The notes under the pieces are model-generated. The model was not told where the DNA came from and made no database searches. It saw only the letters and a program-made list of their open reading frames with translations. The position numbers were made by a program, and so were the translations under genes. This document shows, piece after piece, positions 34,943 through 47,900 of a stretch of 64,000 bases of DNA. Source of the DNA: Hoplostethus atlanticus (lineage: Eukaryota; Chordata; Actinopteri; Trachichthyiformes; Trachichthyidae); contig JAXDDX010000010.1 in the NCBI GenBank assembly GCA_034670405.1, positions 7,640,001 to 7,704,000 on the forward strand, in the 5' to 3' direction. How positions within the stretch are numbered: position 1 is the first letter of the stretch; each line of letters begins with the position of its first letter.

Positions 34943-35487
34943 TGTTTCTCATGATGACCACAGTCCTAAAAAAATTCCAGTGTTTGCTAGATTTTTGGTT
35001 GACATTGCAATGTTTGGTTTGCTGTAAAACATGAACTGAGATGTGCCACCCACCAGTGTTGTAAGTGTGAAAAATCTGATCAGGAGCAAGCAAAGTCTAC
35101 AGAAAATGAAAGTCACGGCAACGTGTGAAGACTTCCAAGTCGTTGCTTTTAACTATCAAGTTAATCTGGTTATTCCTTTATGACATGTATGCAGCACAAT
35201 GTCCATTTTTTGCAGAACGGGAAGTGGGCAAGGTTTGCTATTGAGTGATTCCTCTGTTAAAACAGACCATCTTTGTCTGCCTGTGTCTGCTTGCCGTAAA
35301 GGTGGCAATTGTCGCAAAAAACGGAGAAGGGGGTGGGCCCATGATATATATGCTTTCAAAGCAATGTTTATTTACAAAAGCAGCAAGACAATCAGAAAGT
35401 CCAGTTATCGTTAGAATTTGAGTATACGTGAAAGACCTAATATAGGCTAGTCACAGTTTGGCATTGTATTTGCTTTAGCCTTGAATG
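34943..35487 (-). other. 3' UTR of adhesion GPCR gene A
   Basis: Non-coding. TTTATT at 35367-35372 gives AATAAA on the minus strand about 115 bases past the stop codon, the likely poly(A) signal. Confidence 0.5.
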
Positions 35488-38400
35488 TCAATTATTGAAG
35501 CTGGTCTCCATCATCTTCTGAGTGGACGGGTCTTTGACTGAGGAGTTATTGCCTGAATGAGACTTGCAGGTCAAGGCCAGGGACCACAGGAACATGAATA
35601 CACCTGAGAGAAGAACGAAAAGTTGGGAATTAAAATTATAATATACTGTCCCCCCACTCTCTTCTAGCCAGACATTTACAAACTCATCCATTGCATATAA
35701 GAGGACCATACACATACTGACCCTGCAGGGAGTTGAGTATGGTGAAGAGGTAGAGCCCAGGGAGGGAGATGGAGGAGTAGGTGGTGAAGGCAAATCCCCA
35801 AGGTAACCCTAGCACACAGCTGAGGCCCAGCAACGTGGCACAGTTCTTCCATAACATAGCTCTATTCTCTCTGTGCATCGTCTTCCACCCACCACTGCCT
35901 TCTCTGCCCCCACTGGCCCTCCCAGTGGTTTCCCTCATCCCCCAGAGCTTAACCACCACCAGCCCCAGCATAGAGGAATTGATCAGGAACACTAGGCCCA
36001 GGTAGGCCACCACAGTGATGTAGCTGACCAATAGCCTGTCTGGGAAATTGCTGCTGATCCAGCACCTGCAGGTGATAAAAGACGGGGAAAGTAAGTTGTG
36101 TTGGGGTTGTTGCAAAAATTAATGCTTTTTTCTTTGTAAATGTTCTTTTTGATCGAATTTCTGTAGATTGATTCCCTCTCCCACCAATGATGAACAATGT
36201 TTTGCACGAGTGAAACATTTGAATTGTGTTATTCAGCTCTGTGTGCCATTGGATGCTGATCCAGTTGCCAAAATGCTGGGACACTTGCTCCCAGTAGAAC
36301 AACTCCCAACAGACCAGTGAGATCAATGAGAGCACTTACCAATCAAACAGAAATAGCAAATCGGCTCAAGACCAAGTGGCTTAAATGAGCCAGATCAAGT
36401 AAACTATGAACAATTCCAAACTTGATCGTAGGCAGAGGATGAGGAGCAGGCAGAGCTGGAGTCAGTGAGTGTATTCGCTACGAATTCAAACGATCATGCC
36501 AATAAATTCATCTTTTTATGAGTTTCTAACACCCAAGATAGCTGCATATAATTTAAAATCACAATGATGAACTACTGTCTCTTACATTTCAGCTACTGAT
36601 GTGCGGTCGGTGGCATCACTAAAGGCCAGACTGTATTTGCCGTAGACACCTGAAATCCCACAAACCACTGCAATCACAGTAGGAATACCTGCACAAACAA
36701 AAGACAGGAGCAGAATTACAACATATACTTTAACATGGCCTGAAACACTGACGCAGGATATTTTATCATTGCGAATGAATTCCCTCCAACTAAAAATTCC
36801 ATGTGAACTGTCATGATAAATTAAGTGTAAGCAAAGCATGTAATCAGAATAAATGTTGAGAGGAATGTTTTAGACTTTCCCAAAAACTTGTTGAAGTCAC
36901 TTACTCTAAGTGGACAAACGTGAATATGGAATATTCTTTAAAATAGTCCGTTTAAGTCTTTACATGACAGTTATCCACGAATATTGAACGGATTATCAAA
37001 GGTTTACACCACACTTTTTATACCGAACAAAATGTAATTGGGAATGGGCTGGTCTATTCCGTTTGAGGTGTTCACATGAGGCATTTTTATTAAATTACAT
37101 TTTTTTATAATGAAATATTAGGCTCCAGGTAAACACAGGTTACTTCTCTGACACTGACAGATTTGTGCAAAACAATACTGCAGTAAGGCTATTTTGATCC
37201 ATTTATTTTCAGCGATGACAGGATTAAGAAGACCAACTAACATCAACCATGTGCTTTTCCTGTCCCAATTAGTTTAACACAAACCACTTCGTAGAGCCAC
37301 TGTCCAACCCAGACTCCACTCACCCCATCCCAGTAAGCTGAGTTTGAGCAGGTATCTCCTGACATAGATGTTGAAGACTCTGACTAGGAGAAGGTAGAGG
37401 TGGAAGCCCTCCAGAGCTGTCCAGCTGAAGGTGGCCAATAGGGACCAGTGTAGGAGGAGCCCCAGAACCAGGCACACCCACCCGTCCTCACCCTGCAACC
37501 GCGGCAACAGGCCACAGAGCAGGAAGCTGAGATGCAGGCAGAGCAGCGCCCCTGTTAGCTGCATATGCACACTGATGGCCTTCTCTGGACGCCGCCGTCT
37601 GTAAGACCAACAGTATACATCAAAATCTTATTTTGTATTATCTATGTAGCACATAACTCTATGTATCTATAGATATCTATAGATATAAGCAGTGCTATAA
37701 TGAAACAATTGATGAGAATTTGGTCAGAATCTGAATGATGGAAGATGATGGGAATATAGACTGAAAATGGAGTTAGGCGTTACGCTTTAACAAGACTACT
37801 GGACCTTGTGCCTCTACCTCCTGGTTTGACTTCAGTCCAACTATGCAAAGCAGCCAAAATATCAAATTCGCTGTTGCTGGCAAGGAAACACTTGTGGACG
37901 TTGCACTGTGGGGAAAATCCAATGTCATCCACCCAGTGGACTGGTACTTTCATGGACCTGGGCTATTGATTTCATTTGATATCACACACACACACTTCCT
38001 CTCTTAGCTCTTCAAAACCTTGAAAAAATGTAAAAGACTAATGACTTCACTTTTGTCAACCATAACAAAACTAAGGAACTGATACTTTATAATAAAATGT
38101 TTTAATAACTTACTATTTATGTTTTTTTTTTAATGTGGTCTAAGCTCATTGAAATATTCAGTCTAAGTCAAACGAATGCTTACTGTAAACATATAAAGAT
38201 GACCAAGCTGATGATTGTGAAGATAACAGAAAGAGCTGATCCGACGTAGGTGATATAGTCGAGGCTCGCAGCATTAGTTTGGTCCACTGATATTATTGGG
38301 TTCTGAGGAAAATATATGACAAAAACACAAAAGGATGTTACGGCCAATAACCTGCTAGCTCTTAAAAATTGGACAAAAGCTATCATGCAACGGTTGCATC

Positions 38401-41281
38401 AAATAAGCACAATTTATCTACTATCTACTTTTCCAGTGATGTAAGAGGTTGCTATTGCACAGATCTGTTGCTAATTTTGTACTCAGCTTTTGAACAGGCT
38501 TGAACATGCCCTTTTTAAGGTAAGTTGTCTATCACATTGGGTGGCAGTGGCCTGGTTAGAGAAGTGAACAACGCTAGTGAGAGAAAATATTCTGATGAAA
38601 GAAATAATCAGTTTACCACAAGCACAGCAAAGAAGCTGAGGTGATTGCAGGTACAAATAAATTTGTTTCCTTTGTAGGTGGTATCACAGCCCTCTGCGCT
38701 CCAGTGACCTATGCGCGCACACACCCACACACACCACACACACACACCACACACACACACACACACACTGATTACAGCTCAGCTATTTTTGTGAGAGCAA
38801 CAATTATGCCAAATGGTGAAGTGTACTGTAGGCCGACATATGTACCACACCTGTTCCATCCTCCATCACGGAGTCCTGCCAAAACACACAAGTCCCATTT
38901 TCTTTCTGAAACACAAAAGCAGATTACAGAACAATAAAGTAGATAAAAACAGAATTTCAATGTAGCAAAATAGAACGGAGGAGGAGACAGAGTAAAGTGA
39001 ACACAGGCTTTGGGTACTTAGAAAAGCGCTATATAAGCGCTATATAAGTCCAATGTATTATTATTATTATTTAACTTCAAGTATCTTGAACCAGTGTTGT
39101 CTGGCCCAGACAGCTCAGTCGGGAGAGCATGAGCCTCGCAGTCTCAGGGTTGTGGGTTCGATTCCCAGGTAGTTGTAAGTTACTTTGGATAAAAGCATCT
39201 GCTAAATACTGTAGTGTAATGCCAATACGGCTTGTTTCACGACTTTACCTGTTCGTCGTGGTTGAAGATTAGTCTGATGGGTTCTGACAGGTTACTGACT
39301 GCATGGGTCCCTACCATCACTGCCAGGACCAACTGCCCCATAACAGTCCCTTGCAAGTGAGCAGTCTTATCCGGTATGAGCCCTCTCCCCCGAGTACTTG
39401 GAGGTGGACTGAGCTGGAGAGAGGAAAGACAGAGCAGAAGGCGAGGGTAAGACTCATTTACAGACAAGTGTGAAAACGATTGTAAAAAACTGTAGTGTAA
39501 AACGGCTTCCAACACACATATGGAAGAGTGTAATTTGGGCAGTAGAAGCCACAACTTTATCTGTCAGCCTCACCTTGTGCCTACCCTTGTTTTTCACAGC
39601 ATGCAACGTGTCCTCATGACTGCGGTTGTACATTAATTTATGGAAATCAATATAAATCAGCATGTCAATGAAGGTGCTACAATACAGGCTTATACAGTAG
39701 GACAGGAGCTACTGACCGTGAAGAGGGAGCTGTTGAGCATATCGATCACCATCAGCACTTCCTTCTCAGAGCCGACAGGCGAAGCCCCTCTGCTTCTCTG
39801 CAGAGCCGAGGATGGGATGTGCACCCTGTGGTAAAACGTAGGATTCTCTACAACCTAGAGGAGATAGGAACACACACTACCGCTCAAACAAACATACGCA
39901 CACACATTGTCTCTACACGTATAAACACATGTATTTTATATATGCATGAAATACAACTATCAATTCAACACGCATGCATTTTCTTTTCATCGTTCATTTG
40001 AACCCGACTGCTACTATGATGTGTGGGAATGTTACAGTCACAAAATGAAAATGACAAAAGAGATGATTCCCAGACCTCAAGGTAAACACTGTAGCATAAA
40101 CTCTAATATATCAGACTGCAGATCAGTATGATATGGATTGGCTATTGGAAGGATCCTCCAAGGTCCCAGATGCCAAATAATCATTTGGACCTTTTTTTGT
40201 TTCCATTTTGTTCCTATATTTCATATTGTTTTACTTCTAAAAGCTGATTTCCAATCCAACTGTGATAAGGGGGCAATCTCATCACATCAAACGTCATCAC
40301 ATATCCAACATACTGGCTCACCTCATGAGATACGTTGACCCTCCGACGTATGATGCTTGGAACAGATCTACTCCTCATCTGTATGTCACATGTTGCAATT
40401 CTATCCTTATAACACCTACCAAAAGATATTGCATCAATGTGATTTCATGTTACAAGAATGTAATTTATTTTCCCCAATGAAAAACCATGTGAGGATTACT
40501 TTCACAAGAATGACTACTTGAAATATTTAGTTTATACATATATGGTACATTATACATCACGATTTTATTCATTCATTCATTCATTCATTGTCTTTACCCA
40601 CTTCTTCCTATTCAGGGACATGGGGGGGCTGGAGCCGATACCAGAATATCATACAACGTCATTTTTATTCAAAGATTTCTTAAACCTCAAATAGTGGAGT
40701 ATTAGGTCCACGTGAGTAGCCGTCTATCCACCGAAGTAGTTACCTGGTCCAGATGACATTTTGACGACATTCTTCAATAACATTCTCACAGCCTGTTGGA
40801 GTGTCGAGAGAGAAGTCAGAGTTTGTTGGCTGAACATATGGCAGGCCGTTTTGTCATTTACTCCCTAAAATATACCAGTCACTAAAAATTAGCCACTAGT
40901 ACTTATTTTTTAGTTAAGTGAGACAGTAGAATCACAGCATGGTTAAATGAGACAAAGCATCTGAATGATAGACAACAGATCCCACTTTGACTTTCAGTTC
41001 AATAAGAGAGAAAATAGTATGTTTTCACTCTCTTGACTCTATCGTCACCATTTCCTCCGTAGAAATGTTGGTTTTTGTGAGTATGTGCCACTGACACTGG
41101 GTGGAGGACCTCGTGGACTGGGTGTCTCTGGCAGTCCATGACCGTGACATATTAATAATGAACACGATCAGACAGTCAAGACACACAAACATACACAGCA
41201 AACACATTTGAAGGACTCACCATCATCCTGAAGTGTAGAAGAGCAGGCCAGTGTGACAAGCAAAAGGGAGAGCCACATCAT
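35488..41281 (-). CDS. Adhesion G-protein-coupled receptor, ADGRG1/3/5-like (gene A)
   Basis: 12 coding exons: 41221-41281, 40744-40792, 40322-40415, 39717-39854, 39249-39413, 38851-38905, 38617-38708, 38184-38302, 37324-37598, 36586-36688, 35722-36065, 35488-35603 (1611 nt, 536 aa, phases close). Signal peptide MMWLSLLLVTLACSS. The GAIN-type ectodomain ends in a complete GPS: CVFWQ, HWSAEGC, then CTCNHLSFFAVLV with the canonical HL|S cleavage site and hydrophobic tethered agonist. Seven TMs follow, with TM3/ICL2 FHLYLLLVRVFNIYVRRYLL, TM6 GLSCVLGLPWGFAF and TM7 GLYLFTILNSLQGVFMFLW, typical of subfamily G. It is the first of three tandem copies. One-to-one orthology with ADGRG1, 3 or 5 cannot be decided here. 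Confidence 0.93.
38695..38770. repeat. CA microsatellite in gene A intron, beside the GPS exon
   Basis: A run of (CA)n with CCA interruptions at about 38720-38768, immediately upstream (minus strand) of the acceptor for the second GPS exon. Confidence 0.8.
39098..39220 (+). repeat. tRNA-derived SINE (copy 2) in gene A intron
   Basis: Same family as 10667-10803: CTGGCCCAGACAGCTCAGTC head, GGGTTCGATTCCC B box, and the body end GGATAAAAGCATCTGCTAAA. It is antisense to the host gene and lies between the exons ending at 39249 and starting at 38905. Confidence 0.75.
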
Positions 41282-42260
41282 TGTCTCACAGCTTTTCAGA
41301 GAATAAAATGACATACGCCGTTATTCTGCTTGTCTGAGGTTTCCTTGTTGGGGCGACCAGGGAGTTTCACATCTCCATATCAATCACATGGTAGTGGTGA
41401 GGCGGAGATCTACGTACAGGAAACTATCAGCTTCAGAGGATTGTGGTCGATCTAATTTGAACTAATTTCCACTCACTGAGTGGTTGATGGTGATGTTTGT
41501 GGGATCGTCAAAATATAGATTCATAGAGCTCCATATGTATGGTGCACTGAGCCAAGATGTCATCATTTAGCTGGTCTAAAATATAATTCACTAAAAGAAA
41601 AACAAACCATACCTTCACCAAGAACACTGCCATGACTTCCCATGAGTCTAGTTGCATTGCTTCACAGACTGACACTATGAATAAATCAGCCACATCATTG
41701 TCCAGAAAGCAGAAGTTTCAAAACATCTCCATGTAGGAGCAGATAGAAATTCATTAGAGGTGTAATGGTTGCCAGCTCATTCTGAGACACACTGTTTTGT
41801 GTGGAAGTGAAACTGACAACATAACATTCCAAAGTTGAATGAACACATTACAGATGTATTTGTGGGGAAAAATGTGATTATTGATCGTTGCTCAATATAA
41901 AAAAAGCAGAAATAATTACGTCTATATTGTTACTTTGTTACTTATGTTTTGAATATGTTTATTTGTCACTTTTTAAGCCATTTTTAAAGCATACATCAGA
42001 AATATACTTCTGAAAAAACAGTACGGCTGTGGAAAAATGTCAAATTCAGCTTGGGCCAGGCTGCTGAACGACAGTCATTCGGCCTCGAGTCAAGGTAATG
42101 CATCATCAATATCGGCACACTGAATTGCTGCAGTCCTGGAAATTACGAAGCCCCTGCCTGTATGAAAGTGACTCAGTTCTCCTCTAGCCCAGAGATGGTA
42201 TGTCTCACTTCCTCACCTGTGTGTGTTTCCCCAGGTGGGAGCCAGTGTTTGAATTCACCT
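41282..42260. other. Upstream region of gene A; nothing recognised
   Basis: No coding exon and no clear TATA box. It probably includes the gene A 5' UTR and promoter. Confidence 0.4.
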
Positions 42261-42264
42261 ACCT

Positions 42265-42720
42265 TTGATACATTTCATTACATTACATTACAGTCATTTA
42301 GCAGACGCTTTTACCCAAAGCGACTTACAATAAGTGCATTCAACATAGGTAGGCACGAGAACTACTAGTACTACTACTCTTATTTAACAAATGAGACAAA
42401 TAAGTCAAGACAAATAAACAAGTGATAAGTGGAAGGGTCAGAGTAGTGTTTCTTGAAGAGGAAGGGTCAGGGTAGTGTTTCTTGAAGAGGAAGGGTCAGG
42501 GTAGTGTTTCTTGAAGAGGAAGGGTCAGGGTAGTGTTTCTTGAAGAGGTGGGTTTTCAGCCTGCGGCGAAAGATGGGCAGTGACTCTGCTGTCCTGACAT
42601 CAGTGGGGAGTTCATTCCACCACTGTGGGGCCAGGACAGAGAAGAGCCGTGACTGGGTAGATCAGCCGCAGGGGCCTCTGAGCAACGGGGCAACCAGTCG
42701 CCTCGAGGCCCAGGAGGAAG
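42265..42720. repeat. Composite teleost repeat with 29-bp tandem units
   Basis: It starts CATTACAGTCATTTAGCAGA and continues CGCTTTTACCCAAAGCGACTTACA, a common dispersed fish sequence. Four tandem copies of a 29-bp unit (GGGTCAGGGTAGTGTTTCTT plus GAAGAGGAA) occupy 42435-42548. The remainder (GTGGGTTTTCAGCCTGCGGC and following) also belongs to a frequent fish repeat. The open frame 42540-42818 is part of it and not a gene. Confidence 0.65.
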
Positions 42721-42860
42721 CTCAGTTGCTTTTCACCCTCCCTCCCTCCCTCCTATCCTTTACCTTTAAACCCACCTGTTTCATCCCCATGCATATGTGT
42801 TTACGGACCGAGCTGTAGCTGTTGCATAGATGACACTGACACTATAGATGCATTCCATGC

Positions 42861-42903
<43 letters not shown>

Positions 42904-44046
42904 ACACCCACAAACTGCTTGAATTGCAATCTTTGTTGTAGATGTGTGCAGATCTGACACCTCACTCTTCCTGTGTGACACCCTACACCTTTGCTTCAGC
43001 GATATCATTTTGCAGCAGTTGGGGGTTGCCTTGCAGTCAACTCATGTGTGGTGTACCACAAGCTCCTTAGCAAGCTCCTTGAGGAACAGTTGTCTTGTTG
43101 TTGTGTTGTTGCCACCTCCGAAGTCAGGGTGCTGAGCAATGAAGAAGGTAGGGGCATTCATGGGGGCAACATCAAGGAGGTTGTACCGCAGAAAAGTGGG
43201 CTAATAACATGGTAATAACAGGTATTTTCAGGGGTAAAAAAGTAGATAGACTTGATGTATCAGATGCAAAATCATCTTGCTGTGTAAAATACTCTTGCTG
43301 AGTGGTGACACTTGAAGTGTGGTGCACGATAAATACATTCCTGACAGTAACAATTGAGGATTGAAGGTTCCTATAAGAGACATAGGGGTCATTTGGACCC
43401 CTTTATGGAAACTTGGGGTAGTTATACAAAAACTGTTTTGTTAAAAAGTTAAATATGTAGATGAAAAATCTGAATGGGGGATATTAAATCAGTATTTTTG
43501 AGGAATACCTGGAATATGAAATGATTAATGATGATATTGCAGCGGGACATTTTTGACCCCTTTGTGCATCTAAGGGTTAACCATCCAGCAGAATCAGTCT
43601 GGTAATAGCTGTCTACCTTTTCTCAGTAGAACAACTATCAAACAGCATGATACATGACTTAGGCACAATACATTTTTCATGACACATTTGATTTGCTCAT
43701 TTTGCCTGGTTTTATTTTAAATTAGTCAAAACAGTGAAGTCAAATATGTTCCAGTATAAGGCTTTACACACACAAACAGTGTTTCAAAATAAAACAAAAA
43801 ACATTTATGTTATTGGGGAAAAATGGATATAGAAAGAAGAGGATTGACAGAAAAAGTTACTGTCATGAGAATTTATGAATATATTTACAAGTAAGGTTAC
43901 TATAAGTAGGGTTGTATGGTGGGTTACAGGTGAGGTTATTGTTGCTATGGTAACAGGTAGGGTTATTATCAGCAGGGTTACTCTTCCCGTGGTTACAGGT
44001 GACACTAACCCTTAGCATCATCTCGGCTGACGCCAGGAAATGAGAC
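42721..44046. other. Intergenic between genes A and B
   Basis: Includes a block at 42765-42862 that recurs at 57950-58025 and is followed in both places by a long (TG)n (42864-42902). A candidate poly(A) signal for gene B is TTTATT at 43711-43716. No coding exon was recognised. Confidence 0.5.
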
Positions 44047-44924
44047 TTAATTTTTGATTTCTGAAATCATCATAGGGTTTGATATGATCTTGGCCTCCAT
44101 CGCTCTCGTTCTCTGCTTCCTGGCTGAGCCCAAGATCCACAGGAAGATAAAAAAACCTGGACAAAGAGACACAGACTTGAGAGACTTGAGCAGAGCTATT
44201 TGATAGCAAGAACGTCGACAGGGATACAGACTGGTTAGAAAAAGCTAACTCAAACAGAGAAACACACTGGTCAGAACAAACTTCTACCCCAACCACAGTT
44301 GAAAAGGCATCCACAGACCTTGTGTTGAGTTCAAGATGCAGAAAAGGTAGAGGATGGAGTAGTTGACGTGTCCTGAGCCTAGGAAAACCAGGCCCCAGGT
44401 GATCCCCAGGAGGCAGGTGAGACCCACCACAGTGAGGCCATTCCTGCAGGCCAAAGTCAGCCTAGCTGGGGCTCTCGCCGTCTTTTGGCCAGATCCTGCT
44501 CCAACACTGGGGTTTCTCCTGGACCATCCGTTTAGCTTACAGATATTGAAGGCCACCACCATCAGTATGCCAGAGTTGAAGATGAATATGAGGGTGAAAT
44601 ACACCAGGTTCACCCCGTAGAAGAAGGAGTCGTCTGTGATCCAGCAGCTGTGGGACATTACATTTCACTCATGGGACAGTGACACTGTTTCATATTATAC
44701 CATGCCATAGCAGACAGATTGCCCGTGGCCGTAACAGGGTAAGGTGGGATTTACATTGAATTTGTTTGACAGTATCTGCTCCATTGCTGAAAGCAGTGAC
44801 ACATGGACTTACATGGCATTAGTTTGGTTGGTATCAGCCAAGTTCAATTCTGAAAAGCCATAAAGCTGTCTGACGTCATTCACGCCCACGGAGACGCCCA
44901 CGATTATACCAGGGATCCCTGGGG

Positions 44925-44977
<53 letters not shown>

Positions 44978-47900
44978 ACACACACACATTGACCAAATAG
45001 TAATATGTTGTCACTCATCAGTCATTACCTCACGTTGTTCCCAGACATTTAGTGAATATAAGCAGATGCAGGGACTCACCCCATCCAGTGAGAGACAGTT
45101 TGACGAGGTAGTGTTTGTAGTGGGTGTTGAACACCCTTATCAGCAGTAGGTAGAGGTGCAGTGCCTCTATGGCCATCCAAGTGAAACAGGAGAGCAGGGA
45201 GTAGTGCATGACAGCAGCGATGAACACACACACCCAGTCTGGCTTCACTGTAGCTCCCCACTCCGTCAGCAGGAAGGAGCAATTAAGCAGGAACAAGGCC
45301 AAGCTCAGGGAGACATGGATGGAGTAGGAGTAGTCCACTCCGTGTTTCCTGAAGAGGAGAGAGACACCAGATTAGAGGGTAGAGACTATGGTTTAGTCTC
45401 CTTCTGTTCGTTCATTCGTCCATCCGTCACACACGATATCCCAGACAATGATGGTAATGATGCACCTCACAACTGTGTAAACAAAGCAGCATAAAATACA
45501 CAGGAACGGCAGCTGGCTCACTGGCATTGGCCACACACACACACACACACACACACACTTACCAATTGAAGACATATATCACGATGGAGCAAGCGGTGAA
45601 GAAAGCAGACAGGCCGGATCCTATGTAACTGATATAAGACAATATTGTCCAGTGGACAGCTGCTATAGGTTCTCTTATCTGCAGGAAAGTGACATCAGAA
45701 ATAGGATTTTTCTCACTCTATGGTGCTATATTTCCTTCCAGTATTGAAAAAACAGTTTACGCTGACATCTAACATCGCGAACAAATCAATAAAAGTCGAG
45801 TGTATCTCCTTTACCAAGAGGACAGCAAAAGGTGTGGTGTGGTTACAGCTGCATTGAATCTCAGTGTGGTCATCATAGGTGCTTCTGTTAGTCTCACAGC
45901 CATCTGTTTTCCAGTGCCACTCTGAGGAGATTCACATCAATACTCAAATAGCTTGTGTCAGCCTCGTACAGCTAGTCGTCTGAACAAAAATCCACTTATG
46001 AGGCATGCAACTTTACAAAAATGTCACGTACTGGAATGTTCACACATGACTAAAAAACACCATGTGAAGTATCTACGTGTTGCCTTCAGGGGCTCTCATG
46101 TGAATGCAAGTAAACTGAATGTTTTTCCTTACACATATTAATTTAGATTTTTCATATCTGAGAATGTTTTCACACGTGGATCACATGCCAAACTGAATTG
46201 TGACACGACAAATGTAATGCAATATGTTAGCTTTTCCTCTTTGTGAACTTGAGTTTCTACATGTACAAGCATTTATGTAAAATGTACCAAATGTGCCAAA
46301 CTACAGAAATGAAAAATGTTCAGCAGTAAAAAGAATGAATTGGTAGGTAGAGAAACACATGGATACACTGAGATACTAAGGCTGGGAACACACTACCATA
46401 AAAGATAGTAGAATACAGTAATATAGCCACAGTGATCTACTGTTTACACTTGTAAACAAAAATGTATATACCCACCGTGTTCATCAAAATAGTGACACTG
46501 TAACCGTGAGTCATGCTGCAGGAATAAAACAAATGAAGAGCTACACTGAGGTTGACAATACTACTAAAATGGCAGGTGAGAAAATGCTATAGTCAAATCT
46601 AATCAAACTTTCGAACCAGACAGACAGACAGGTTGGGTATGTTAAAGCATGCGTTCACAAACACACTTACAGCGGTCTTTGTGTGAGTGGTGACATTGAA
46701 AAACATGTTGACTGATGTGGTCAGGTTAACAAAGCGCTCCTCTCCCAGTAGCTCTATCCTGATAACCATGGATGAGAAATCCTCCTGTTCAAACTGTGCA
46801 GGCGGCAGAGTTTCAGTAGGATGGACACATAATAACAAATAATCAAAAATGCATACTGTCATGATTGTGATTAAGTCTTATCTGAGTTGTTGATTGAGAG
46901 TAGATGGTGGAGGACATACTTGGAACTGGTCGTGCCACATATAGCTGACCAGACCAACAATCCTCTCCACCTCCAGGATGCTGCGCAGGGCGTCCACAGG
47001 CAGCCACACCTCTGGGACAGATGACTTGTTCTGAGGCAGCAGCTAAAGGATGGAAGCAGAGGGGGGGGGCAAATCACACTGACATACTATGGGAGAGTAG
47101 TAGCCTTCATTTCAATTCACAAAAGATAACCATTTACAATAAGAAAGTAAGGAGAAGTGTTATAAGTGTTATATATATACTTTTTTGGTGTACCCATTTT
47201 CCCTCAACCTGCCATATTTGCCTTAGTAAAATTGGTAAAATACACAATATGTGTTTCGGTGGGGGACAATTCATCCTTCTCTTAATATTGAGGGGGGGCA
47301 TGCTCACCCTGTCGCCCCCAGATCTATGCCTATGATCATATTTGAATAAAATCATCATCGTCATCATTCTCTCATGGTCGTATCATCATCACCGTCACCA
47401 CCATCTTCATCACAGCTTCTGTACCTGTGGAGCGTCTATCTGAATCCTGCCATCGGAGGTGAGGTCAGCCTCACTGATGTTGACCACGTTCAGAGCCAAT
47501 TCCTTCAGGTTGTAGTACCTGGAGCCTCCAGACTCGAGCTGGGACGTTCTCATGATATGATGGATCAAACTTCTTTCAATGCTGCAGGAAGACAGCAGAG
47601 TCACGAGGAGGAGAGTAGTGCACAATTCAGTAGAGTGATAATAGTACTAATATTACTAATAGTACTATGACTACCATCACCACTGCTGCTATGACTGCTA
47701 CTACTACTGCTATTACTAATATTACTACTATTACTACTGCTACTACTATTACTACTACTACTACGACTACTACGACTACTACTATGACTACTACTATTAC
47801 TACTACTACTACTACTACTGCTACTACTGCTACTACTGTACTACTGCTACTACTACTACTTATAATAATATAGAGTCAGGTCCTACAGAATAGAGTAGAA

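Noticed and set aside
42540-42818. 92-codon plus-strand frame
   Set aside because: Lies within a common teleost interspersed repeat following 29-bp tandem units.
44018-44314. 98-codon frame opposite phase to the gene B last exon
   Set aside because: Out of frame with the receptor tail, whose spliced phase gives a typical FFIFLW TM7 end.
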